Origin: Clostridia bacterium
GTDB lineage: Bacteria > Bacillota > Clostridia > Oscillospirales > CAG-382
Reading direction: 5' to 3'
Assembly (NCBI GenBank): GCA_900757905.1
Contig: CAAEPN010000109.1
Location: 1-7,975, forward strand
DNA: 7,975 bases
Part shown: positions 1 through 6,459 of the stretch, piece after piece
Layout: the number at the start of each line of letters is the position of its first letter
Numbering within the stretch: the stretch's first letter is position 1
The notes under the pieces: generated by a model
Seen by the model: only the letters and a program-made list of their open reading frames with translations
Database searches by the model: none
What the model was told of the DNA's origin: nothing
Position numbers and translations under genes: made by a program

Positions 1-2940
1 CGCATTAGCCGCAACCTTTTTGACCGTTTTCTTCGTTTTCTTCGTTTTTTCCGATTCTGTCCGGTTTTCCGGCTGTACGGCCGCGTCATTCTTTTCAAGT
101 GCTTCGGTATAGAATTCGCCTGACAGCATTTTCTTTAAATACTGTCCGGTATACGACTTCTCACATTCGGCCACTTCTTCCGGCGTTCCGGTCACAACCA
201 CGCTGCCACCGCCGTCGCCGCCCTCCGGGCCAAGATCGATAAGATAGTCGGCGGTCTTTATCATATCGAGGTTATGCTCGATGACGACCACGCTGTTTCC
301 GGCATCCACTAAGCGCATAAGCACCTCGATGAGCTTTTCGACATCGGCGGTATGAAGACCGGTTGTCGGCTCGTCGAGAATGTACATGGTCTTGCCGGTG
401 CCGATTTTGGAAAGCTCGGCAGCCAGCTTGACGCGCTGCGCCTCACCGCCCGAAAGCGTGGTGGAGGATTGTCCGATCTTGATATAGCCGAGTCCCACGT
501 CCTGCAAGGTCTTTAAGCGGCGATAGAGCTTAGGCAGATTGGCGAAGAATTCACACCCTTCGTCCACCGTCATTTCAAGCACATCCGAAATGCTCTTGCC
601 CTTATATTTGACCTCCAACGTTTCACGGTTATAGCGTTTTCCGTGGCAGGTATCGCAGGTCACGTACACGTCCGGTAAGAAGTGCATTTCGATCTTCAGC
701 GTTCCGTCGCCCTGGCAGGCTTCGCAGCGGCCGCCCTTGAGGTTGAAGGAAAAGCGGTCTTGCTTGAAGCCGCGTATCTGAGCGTCTTGAGTGGAAGCAA
801 ACAGCGCGCGGATATCGGTAAACAATCCGGTATAGGTAGCCGGATTGGAACGCGGCGTGCGCCCGATAGGCGATTGGTCGATGCTTATGACCTTATCAAG
901 ATACCGGATTCCCTCCAAACGATCATATTTGCCCGGCAGCGCATACGAGCCGTTTAACTCTCTTGACAGCGCCGGTAGCACAATACCGTTGATGAGCGAG
1001 CTTTTGCCCGAGCCCGAAACGCCGGTGATACAGGTAAACACGCCGAGCGGAATTTTGACATCGATATGCTTTAAGTTATGCTCTGCCGCGCCGTAAACCT
1101 CCAAATACCGTCCGCCGCAGTCGCGTCTGGTTTCGGGAATGGCGATACGCCGCCGTCCCGACAGGAAATCGCCGGTAGCCGTGCCTTTTTTTTTCATAAT
1201 TTCTTCAGGCGTACCGCACGCAACCACATTTCCGCCGTGAATCCCGGCGCCCGGACCGATATCGACGATGTAATCCGAAGAAAGCATGGTTTCTTCATCG
1301 TGTTCGACCACGATAAGCGTATTGCCGAGGTCACGCAGTTTTTTTAAGGTTTCGATGAGCTTGGTATTGTCGCGCTGGTGTAAGCCGATACTCGGTTCAT
1401 CGAGAATATACAGCACGCCCATAAGAGAAGAGCCGATCTGCGTGGCAAGGCGGATACGCTGGCTTTCACCGCCCGAAAGCGTCCCTGCACGTCTGGCAAG
1501 CGTGAGATATTCAAGCCCTACACTGCAAAGGAACCCTAACCGTTCGCGGATCTCCTTTAAGATATCCTTGGCAATGACGGCGTTTTGGTGGTCAAGCGTA
1601 AGATTTTGGAAGAAATCGAGCGAATTCTTCACGGCAAGCTCGCAGACCTCGGCGATATTTAAGTCTCCGACCGTGACGGCCAGCGTTTCCTTTTTCAGAC
1701 GCTTGCCGTGGCAGGACGGGCATTCGACGGTTTCCATGAACTGTTCATAATATTCGCGCTGATCCGGCGAGTTTTCGCACATTTCGTACCGCCGCTTGAT
1801 ATCCGAAATGATTCCAGCAAAGTTTAACGCATAGCCGCGGTAGGAATACTTGATTTTTTCGCCGTTGCCGTAGAACAGCATGTGAAGCGCCTTATCGCTC
1901 ATTTTATTAAGCGGCGTATGGATGTCGCAGCCGAACGGCGCAAGCGCTTCGTTGATACCGCTGCCGCTCCACGAATCGGAGGAGATCGACTTAAATCCGT
2001 TGCACACGCAAGCGCCCATGGCAAGCGACAGGCTCTTATCCGGGAACAGCTTGTCCGGCGAAAATTCAAACTTTTCGCCAAGACCGCCGCATTCGGCACA
2101 CGCGCCGAACGGGCTGTTGAACGAGAACATGCGCGGCTCAAGCTCTCCGAGGCTTACCCCATGCTCGGTGCAGGCAAAATTCTGTGAAAACAGCCGCTCT
2201 TTTTTGCCGTCGATCTCGCCGTCGTGCAGCGCGATGACAACAAGGCCGCCGGCCGCCTTGCAGGCGTTTTCCACCGAATCGGAAAGACGGGTGCGGATAT
2301 CGCTCTTCATGACAAGGCGGTCCACCACCACATCGATATCGTGGCGCAGATTCTTGTCCAAATCAAAGTTGTCGGTCAGATTGTAAATGCCGCCATCGAC
2401 GCGCACACGGACATAGCCGCTCTTTAGCAAGTCGGCAAGCAGCTTTGCATGCGTACCCTTTTTTTGCTTGACAAGCGGTGCAAGCACGTAAAATTTCGTG
2501 CCTTCGGGCAATTCCATAATTTCATCGAGAATGCTGTCGATGGTTCGCTTAACAATTTCTTTGCCGCAGATCGGACAGTGCGGCGTGCCGCACCGGGCGT
2601 ACAGAAGGCGCAGATAATCGTAGATCTCCGTGACCGTTCCGACGGTGGAACGCGGATTTTTCGAGGTAGTCTTTTGGTCGATCGAAATTGCCGGCGAAAG
2701 GCCCTCGATGCGGTCGACATCCGGCTTATCGAGCTGCCCCAAGAACATACGCGCATAGGAGGACAGCGACTCGACAAACCGACGGTGTCCCTCCGCGTAG
2801 ATCGTATCAAAGGCAAGCGACGATTTGCCCGAACCGGAAAGTCCCGTAAACACCACCATTTTATCGCGCGGAATGGTGACGTCGATGTTTTTTAAGTTGT
2901 TTTCCCGCGCACCGTATACGCGAATGTATTTATTGACCAA
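1..2940 (-). CDS. uvrA: UvrABC system protein A (excinuclease ABC subunit A), 3' end beyond window
   Basis: UvrA is the cytoplasmic dimeric ABC-type ATPase that, with UvrB, finds bulky DNA lesions and loads UvrB for nucleotide excision repair. I translated 980 codons with no stop; the gene runs off the left edge. Visible motifs: first Walker A GLSGSGKSS with K39; first zinc module C257-x2-H260 and C281-x2-C284; first signature LSGGESQR near residue 487, followed by LDEPSIGLH; second Walker A GVSGSGKSS with K646; second zinc finger C739-x2-C742-x19-C762-x2-C765; second signature LSGGEAQR near 829; LDEPTTGLH near 855. The lysines and second-finger cysteines fall within two residues of their E. 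coli positions, so there is no internal truncation. The start is TTG at 2940: an in-frame TAA lies just upstream, no ATG or GTG intervenes, and GAAAGGA sits 8 bases before it. The conserved core ends around residue 937; an unconserved Lys/Thr-rich tail follows. It overlaps recG by 11 bases and is probably cotranscribed and translationally coupled with it. Identification is very secure. Confidence 0.97.
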   Translation of the reverse strand, partial: MVNKYIRVYGARENNLKNIDVTIPRDKMVVFTGLSGSGKSSLAFDTIYAEGHRRFVESLSSYARMFLGQLDKPDVDRIEGLSPAISIDQKTTSKNPRSTVGTVTEIYDYLRLLYARCGTPHCPICGKEIVKRTIDSILDEIMELPEGTKFYVLAPLVKQKKGTHAKLLADLLKSGYVRVRVDGGIYNLTDNFDLDKNLRHDIDVVVDRLVMKSDIRTRLSDSVENACKAAGGLVVIALHDGEIDGKKERLFSQNFACTEHGVSLGELEPRMFSFNSPFGACAECGGLGEKFEFSPDKLFPDKSLSLAMGACVCNGFKSISSDSWSGSGINEALAPFGCDIHTPLNKMSDKALHMLFYGNGEKIKYSYRGYALNFAGIISDIKRRYEMCENSPDQREYYEQFMETVECPSCHGKRLKKETLAVTVGDLNIAEVCELAVKNSLDFFQNLTLDHQNAVIAKDILKEIRERLGFLCSVGLEYLTLARRAGTLSGGESQRIRLATQIGSSLMGVLYILDEPSIGLHQRDNTKLIETLKKLRDLGNTLIVVEHDEETMLSSDYIVDIGPGAGIHGGNVVACGTPEEIMKKKGTATGDFLSGRRRIAIPETRRDCGGRYLEVYGAAEHNLKHIDVKIPLGVFTCITGVSGSGKSSLINGIVLPALSRELNGSYALPGKYDRLEGIRYLDKVISIDQSPIGRTPRSNPATYTGLFTDIRALFASTQDAQIRGFKQDRFSFNLKGGRCEACQGDGTLKIEMHFLPDVYVTCDTCHGKRYNRETLEVKYKGKSISDVLEMTVDEGCEFFANLPKLYRRLKTLQDVGLGYIKIGQSSTTLSGGEAQRVKLAAELSKIGTGKTMYILDEPTTGLHTADVEKLIEVLMRLVDAGNSVVVIEHNLDMIKTADYLIDLGPEGGDGGGSVVVTGTPEEVAECEKSYTGQYLKKMLSGEFYTEALEKNDAAVQPENRTESEKTKKTKKTVKKVAANA

Positions 2941-5041
2941 AGGAATCGTCCTTTCTTACATTTTCCGTTTTTGTTTTCAATTTTGCTTCCGCTTCCTCAT
3001 TGGCAAGCTTTAACAGCGCCGTATCGGTTATATCGGCAAAGCGGAACGCAAGCTCGCCGCTTTGGCGCGTCCCGAAGAACTCGCCCGGGCCGCGAAGCTC
3101 CAGATCCTTTTCGGCAATGACAAAGCCGTTTGACGTCCGGCAAAGCACCTCCATGCGCTTGGCAAAGGGACTGTCATTCTTTTTTTCTTTTTTCATGAGC
3201 GGCGAAAGCAGAATACAATAGGCCTTATCGCTTCCGCGCCCGACCCGGCCGCGCAGCTGATGCAGCTGTGAAAGCCCGAACCGCTCGGCGTTCTCAATAA
3301 ACATGACCGTCGCGTTCGGCACGTTTACACCGACCTCGATAACGGTAGTCGAAACCAACACATCGGTTTCATGCGAAGCAAAATCGGTCATGATACGGTC
3401 CTTTTCGCTCGGTTTCATTTTTCCGTGGATATAGGCGATGCGCGTTTCCGCAAGCGGCGTATTTCGCAGCGATTCGGCATATTCGCGCGCCGAGGCAAGC
3501 TCATCCGGCAGATTCTCTGTGTTGTCGTTTTCGGCAAGCGGACAGACAATGTACGCTTGGTGTCCTGCGCTTACCTCGCCGGCAATAAACTTATATACGC
3601 GCGTGCGCATGCCTGTACCGACGGCATAGGTCTCAACCGGCTTGCGGCCTTTCGGCAGTTCGTCGATGACGCTGATATCAAGGTCGCAGTATAAGATCAT
3701 GGCAAGCGTGCGCGGAATGGGTGTGGCAGACATGACTACCGTGTGCGGCTTTAAGCCGTGCTCTGACTTGTGCTCAAGCGCCGAGCGCTGCAACACACCA
3801 AAGCGGTGCTGCTCGTCGGTCACGGTGAGCGCAAGGTTATGAAACACCACGTTTTCTTCGATGAGCGCATGCGTGCCGACCGCAAAGTGTGCCGACCCGT
3901 CGGCAAGACTTTCGAGTGCCGCTCGCTTTTCCGCCGCCTTCATGCCGCCGACAAGCAGCACGGTTTTGATGCCGAACGCCGCAAGCAGCACGCTTAGCTC
4001 CTCATAATGCTGCCGTGCCAAAATACCGGTCGGCGCCATGAGCGCCGCCTGTGCGCCGCTCTGCACGGCTGCATACACAGCCGCCGCCGCAACCACCGTC
4101 TTGCCGCAGCCGACATCGCCCTGAACAAGACGTCTGGCCGGCCGCGTATAGGCTGCGGTTGCCCTGCCCTGCATCATTTTTTCTTCCTCCGGCGAAGCGA
4201 CGGCGGTCATATCCTTTAAAATATCCTGAATCGCAAGCTTTTGCGCATGGGTCAGCGTGAACGGCAGACGCGCGGTAAACGCGCGCATATCCGGATAATG
4301 CAGGCGAAGCGCTTTCCCGGCGCGCGCTTTCTTCCCAAGCTCAGCGGTGCGGAGCTTGAACTCGTACAGCTCCTCAAAAGCAAAGCGCCGTCTGGCCTTT
4401 TGCAGCGCGTCCGTATCGTCCGGAAAATGCAGCGCGCATAACGCTGGATACCGTTCCGGAAAATTCAAACGCCCAAGAAGCTCCTCGTCCAAGGTTTCGG
4501 TAATATCGTCCTTATAGCGCTCAAGCGCCTGCTTCATGCACCCCGAAAGAATCTTTTGCGTAAGTCCCGACACTAACGGATAAATCGGCACAAGCGGCTG
4601 CAAATCCGCTTCGTCCGCGTAAGGCTCGAATTCCGGCGAGGACAGGGAAATACCGCGCGGTGTGCGTTCAAGCACGCCGTAAAAGCGAAACTTCGCACCG
4701 ACCTTGAAGGTATCCTTCAAAAACGGTCGGTTGAAGAACGTAACGCGCACTGTGCCGGTATCGTCCGCCGCCGCAAAGCGCTGCACCGAAAGAGGGCGAC
4801 CGGTCTTGCTCTTTAAACGTGCGTTAGTAAGCGGTGTTGTGACAGTAAGCAGAAAGGAGGCGGTCTCGCCGTCGACGGCCGCAAAAACCTCCTTGACGTT
4901 GCCGCGGTTTTCGTAAGCGCGCGGATAATAGTTTAACAGGTCGTGCACGGAATGAATCCCGGCTTCGGCAAACAGTTTTTCACGTGCGGTACTGACGCCT
5001 TTAAAGACAGTCACGGGAACGGTATGCAAGTCGTTTGGCAT
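2930..5041 (-). CDS. recG: ATP-dependent DNA helicase RecG
   Basis: RecG is a superfamily 2 double-stranded DNA translocase that regresses stalled replication forks and processes Holliday junctions, D-loops and R-loops. The 703-residue product is slightly longer than usual for the family. In order: an N-terminal wedge region with the helix-hairpin-like FKGVSTAREKLF segment and an OB fold (roughly residues 10-150); Walker A GDVGCGKT (308-315); motif Ia MAPTGILARQHYE, where I expect Glu at the Gly; DEQH box (409-412); SAT motif (438-440); motif VI QLRGRVGRG (595-603); then the RecG-specific C-terminal block ending in ELRGPGEFFGTRQSGEL. An extra stretch of about 20 residues, rich in Glu, Met and Ala, precedes Walker A. 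I chose the ATG at 5041 rather than the in-frame ATG at 5062 because a strong AAAGGAGG lies 6 bases before 5041 and would be inside the longer reading. It is the first gene of the leftward unit with uvrA; both act in DNA repair. Confidence 0.97.
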   Translation of the reverse strand: MPNDLHTVPVTVFKGVSTAREKLFAEAGIHSVHDLLNYYPRAYENRGNVKEVFAAVDGETASFLLTVTTPLTNARLKSKTGRPLSVQRFAAADDTGTVRVTFFNRPFLKDTFKVGAKFRFYGVLERTPRGISLSSPEFEPYADEADLQPLVPIYPLVSGLTQKILSGCMKQALERYKDDITETLDEELLGRLNFPERYPALCALHFPDDTDALQKARRRFAFEELYEFKLRTAELGKKARAGKALRLHYPDMRAFTARLPFTLTHAQKLAIQDILKDMTAVASPEEEKMMQGRATAAYTRPARRLVQGDVGCGKTVVAAAAVYAAVQSGAQAALMAPTGILARQHYEELSVLLAAFGIKTVLLVGGMKAAEKRAALESLADGSAHFAVGTHALIEENVVFHNLALTVTDEQHRFGVLQRSALEHKSEHGLKPHTVVMSATPIPRTLAMILYCDLDISVIDELPKGRKPVETYAVGTGMRTRVYKFIAGEVSAGHQAYIVCPLAENDNTENLPDELASAREYAESLRNTPLAETRIAYIHGKMKPSEKDRIMTDFASHETDVLVSTTVIEVGVNVPNATVMFIENAERFGLSQLHQLRGRVGRGSDKAYCILLSPLMKKEKKNDSPFAKRMEVLCRTSNGFVIAEKDLELRGPGEFFGTRQSGELAFRFADITDTALLKLANEEAEAKLKTKTENVRKDDSFGQ
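2949..2955 (-). promoter_or_regulatory. Ribosome binding site of uvrA
   Basis: GAAAGGA on the minus strand lies 8 bases before the TTG at 2940 and within the last codons of recG. It decides the unusual TTG start, since the only other near-start codon between the upstream in-frame TAA and the TTG is an ATT. Its position inside recG suggests that ribosomes finishing recG can reinitiate on uvrA. Confidence 0.8.
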
Positions 5042-5047
5042 GGTCGC

Positions 5048-5055
5048 CCTCCTTT
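5048..5055 (-). promoter_or_regulatory. Ribosome binding site of recG
   Basis: AAAGGAGG on the minus strand, close to a full anti-16S match, with 6 bases to the ATG at 5041. It sets the recG start and argues against the ATG at 5062, which lies upstream of this site. Confidence 0.88.
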
Positions 5056-5089
5056 CCGACATTTCGAAGATAGAACACTTGTACTATAT

Positions 5090-5095
5090 ATTATA
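5090..5095 (-). promoter_or_regulatory. Candidate -10 element for recG-uvrA
   Basis: A perfect TATAAT on the minus strand, placing transcription start near 5083 and giving a leader of about 40 bases to the recG ATG. The -35 position at a 17-base spacer (5113-5118 on this strand) reads CAAATT and is poor, and no TGn extension precedes the -10. The promoter may therefore be weak or depend on an activator. The poor -35 position coincides with the palindrome at 5113-5126. Confidence 0.45.
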
Positions 5096-5112
5096 CTCAC
5101 AATCACAGCATA

Positions 5113-5126
5113 AATTTGTACAAATT
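5113..5126. promoter_or_regulatory. 14-bp perfect palindrome, possible operator
   Basis: AATTTGTACAAATT reads identically on both strands and lies between the divergent recG and lipoprotein genes. It would cover the -35 region of the candidate recG promoter and lies upstream of the candidate rightward promoter. The palindromic form and position fit a binding site for a dimeric regulator, but I do not recognise the motif as that of a named family. Some palindromicity is expected by chance in such AT-rich DNA. Confidence 0.4.
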
Positions 5127-5135
5127 GTAAATTGT
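5122..5135. repeat. Tandem direct repeat of AAATTGT (two copies)
   Basis: Two perfect head-to-tail copies of the 7-mer AAATTGT at 5122-5128 and 5129-5135. The first copy overlaps the right arm of the palindrome at 5113-5126, and the left arm carries a near copy (AAATTTGT at 5112-5119). This makes a short cluster of related half-site-like words in the divergent promoter region. No function is established. Confidence 0.5.
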
Positions 5136-5152
5136 GCGATAAGTTCACACAG

Positions 5153-5181
5153 TTTTCATATAAAAAAGGTATGATTAGAAT
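5153..5181 (+). promoter_or_regulatory. Candidate sigma-A promoter for the lipoprotein-rlmD unit
   Basis: TTTTCA (5153-5158, four of six consensus bases) and TAGAAT (5176-5181, five of six) are separated by 17 bases. Start of transcription would be near 5188, giving a leader of about 33 bases. Other -10-like words nearby (TATAAA at 5159, TATGAT at 5170) lack a -35 at suitable spacing. Assigned by consensus only. Confidence 0.4.
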
Positions 5182-5205
5182 GCTATCCGTTTAATGGATG
5201 ATTAT

Positions 5206-5212
5206 GAAAGGA
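5206..5212 (+). promoter_or_regulatory. Ribosome binding site of the PpiC-type lipoprotein
   Basis: GAAAGGA, 8 bases before the ATG at 5221. It selects that ATG over the in-frame ATG at 5194, which would put nine non-signal residues ahead of the signal peptide and has no ribosome binding site of its own. Confidence 0.8.
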
Positions 5213-5220
5213 TTTTTATC

Positions 5221-6423
5221 ATGAAAAAAACAAGAACAGTAGCTCTGATTCTCGCAGCCGTGATGGCTGCTGCATCTCTTACAGCCTGCGGCAACACCAA
5301 AACCCCCGGCGGCGAAAACACAAACGATCCCTCCGGCACCAACAAGCCGTCGAGCGAAGGCGGACTCACCATTGAAGAAATTTCCAAGCAGATCGAAGCC
5401 AAGGTCGGCAAACAGGATGTGGACTCTGAGGTCGTTATGACGTTGGACGGCTACGACATCACCTATTCCGAATACCGTTACTACTACATGAACTATGTCA
5501 AGCAGTTTGCCAACTATTTCGGCGCAGATTTCAACACCAGCGACGAATACAAGGAAGATTTTGACAAGTATGTAAGCGAAGCTGTCAAGATGAACGGTCT
5601 TGTAGCCAATACGGCGGCAGCCAAGGGGCTTTCCCTCTCGCAAGAGGAATTCGACAACAATGTTTCGGATGTTTATGATCAAATCATGGAACAGTTCGGC
5701 GATGACGCATTGACCATTCTTGACGAAACCTATGCCATCACGCCTTACTACATGATGATGAACGAATCCATCTACAACCTCTACAACAAGATCTACGAGT
5801 CCTTCTACGGTGTCGGCGGCGAAAAGTTCGAGGATATCAAGAAGCAGACTCTCGACTATTACAACGAAAACGGCTACATGCGTGCAAAGCACGTTCTTAT
5901 CCAGTTCCCGTCCAACGACGACGGTTCGGAGGTTACCGACGAGCAGAAGGCCGAAACCCGTAAGAAAGCCGAAGAGGTTCTTGAAAAGGCCAAGAACGGC
6001 GAAGATTTCGATAAGCTCATCGAAGAGTACAACGAAGATCCGGGCATGAGTACCTACACGACCGGTTACTATTTCGGCGCTGGCGAAATGGTAGAGGAAT
6101 TCGAAAATGCCACGAAAGCCCTTGAGGAAAACGGCATCAGCGAGATCGTCGAAACGTCCTACGGCTATCATATCATCAAGCGCCTGCCGCTCGACGATGA
6201 AGATATCGTAAGCTCCGACAAGTTCTCCGAGCTTGCCTATGCCGACCTCGATGAATTCTTCACCGATAAGATCGCAAACACCGAATTCGTCGAAAAAGAG
6301 GGCTACGCCGAAATGGTCAAGCCGATTCTTGACGAAGGCGAAGCTTACCTTGCCGACCTTCTCACCCAACAGCAGGCTGCCGGTTCGGACAACAGTGCAG
6401 ACACCGGTGCAGACGCTGAGTAA
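5221..6423 (+). CDS. PpiC/parvulin-type peptidyl-prolyl isomerase lipoprotein (PrsA/SurA-like foldase)
   Basis: Predicted membrane-anchored chaperone and prolyl isomerase that would assist folding of secreted proteins on the outer face of the membrane. The 400-residue product starts with a lipoprotein signal peptide: MKKTR, a hydrophobic Ala/Leu/Val core, and lipobox L20-T-A-C23, with Cys23 the expected lipidated residue. A Gly/Pro/Ser/Thr/Asn linker follows (about 24-50), then a SurA/PrsA-like N-terminal helical region (about 70-210) rich in Tyr and acidic residues. The parvulin domain spans about residues 220-322, with the strand KHVLIQF, the GYYFGAGEMVEEFE loop and the closing SYGYHIIKRLPL. 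The protein is strongly acidic and ends in an Ala/Ser/Asp-rich tail. Codon choice is strongly biased to C- and G-ending codons, unlike the downstream gene, which fits high expression. The architecture matches PrsA in Gram-positives, but the N-terminal part is too divergent for me to assign the prsA symbol. It leads the rightward unit. Confidence 0.9.
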   Translation: MKKTRTVALILAAVMAAASLTACGNTKTPGGENTNDPSGTNKPSSEGGLTIEEISKQIEAKVGKQDVDSEVVMTLDGYDITYSEYRYYYMNYVKQFANYFGADFNTSDEYKEDFDKYVSEAVKMNGLVANTAAAKGLSLSQEEFDNNVSDVYDQIMEQFGDDALTILDETYAITPYYMMMNESIYNLYNKIYESFYGVGGEKFEDIKKQTLDYYNENGYMRAKHVLIQFPSNDDGSEVTDEQKAETRKKAEEVLEKAKNGEDFDKLIEEYNEDPGMSTYTTGYYFGAGEMVEEFENATKALEENGISEIVETSYGYHIIKRLPLDDEDIVSSDKFSELAYADLDEFFTDKIANTEFVEKEGYAEMVKPILDEGEAYLADLLTQQQAAGSDNSADTGADAE

Positions 6424-6459
6424 GCCTCTGCTATATCAGACAAGAAAAGAAATCCTATT

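Larger units (their letters stand above)
5042..5220. other. Divergent intergenic region
   Basis: A 179-base AT-rich spacer between the divergent recG and lipoprotein starts. Besides the two ribosome binding sites it holds candidate promoters in both directions, the palindrome, the tandem 7-bp repeat and a weak LexA-like word at 5073-5084. I see no small ORF with a convincing start, no riboswitch-like fold and no terminator in it. Confidence 0.8.

Noticed and set aside
1286..1750. Plus-strand open frame of 154 codons within uvrA
   Set aside because: Antisense to the first UvrA signature and Walker B region; Ser/Arg-rich composition, no ribosome binding site and no motif.
2424..2816. Minus-strand open frame of 130 codons within uvrA
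   Set aside because: It is an out-of-frame reading of the uvrA N-terminal region, where the true frame carries Walker A and continuous UvrA homology.
5042..5062. Alternative recG start at the upstream in-frame ATG (5062)
   Set aside because: The added residues MSERRAT encode the ribosome binding site of the ATG at 5041, and no comparable site precedes 5062.
5194..5220. Alternative lipoprotein start at ATG 5194
   Set aside because: It would add nine charged or bulky residues before the signal peptide, and no ribosome binding site precedes it; GAAAGGA points to 5221.
5191..6369. Long minus-strand open frame of 392 codons opposite the lipoprotein gene
   Set aside because: Its codons are exact reverse complements of the lipoprotein codons. 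It stays open because that gene's biased codon choice avoids TTA, CTA and TCA. The product has no recognisable motif and no ribosome binding site, while the plus strand has a signal peptide, lipobox and parvulin domain.
6424..6459. Possible terminator between the lipoprotein gene and rlmD
   Set aside because: The 36-base gap has no GC-rich stem or T run, so an operon reading is preferred.
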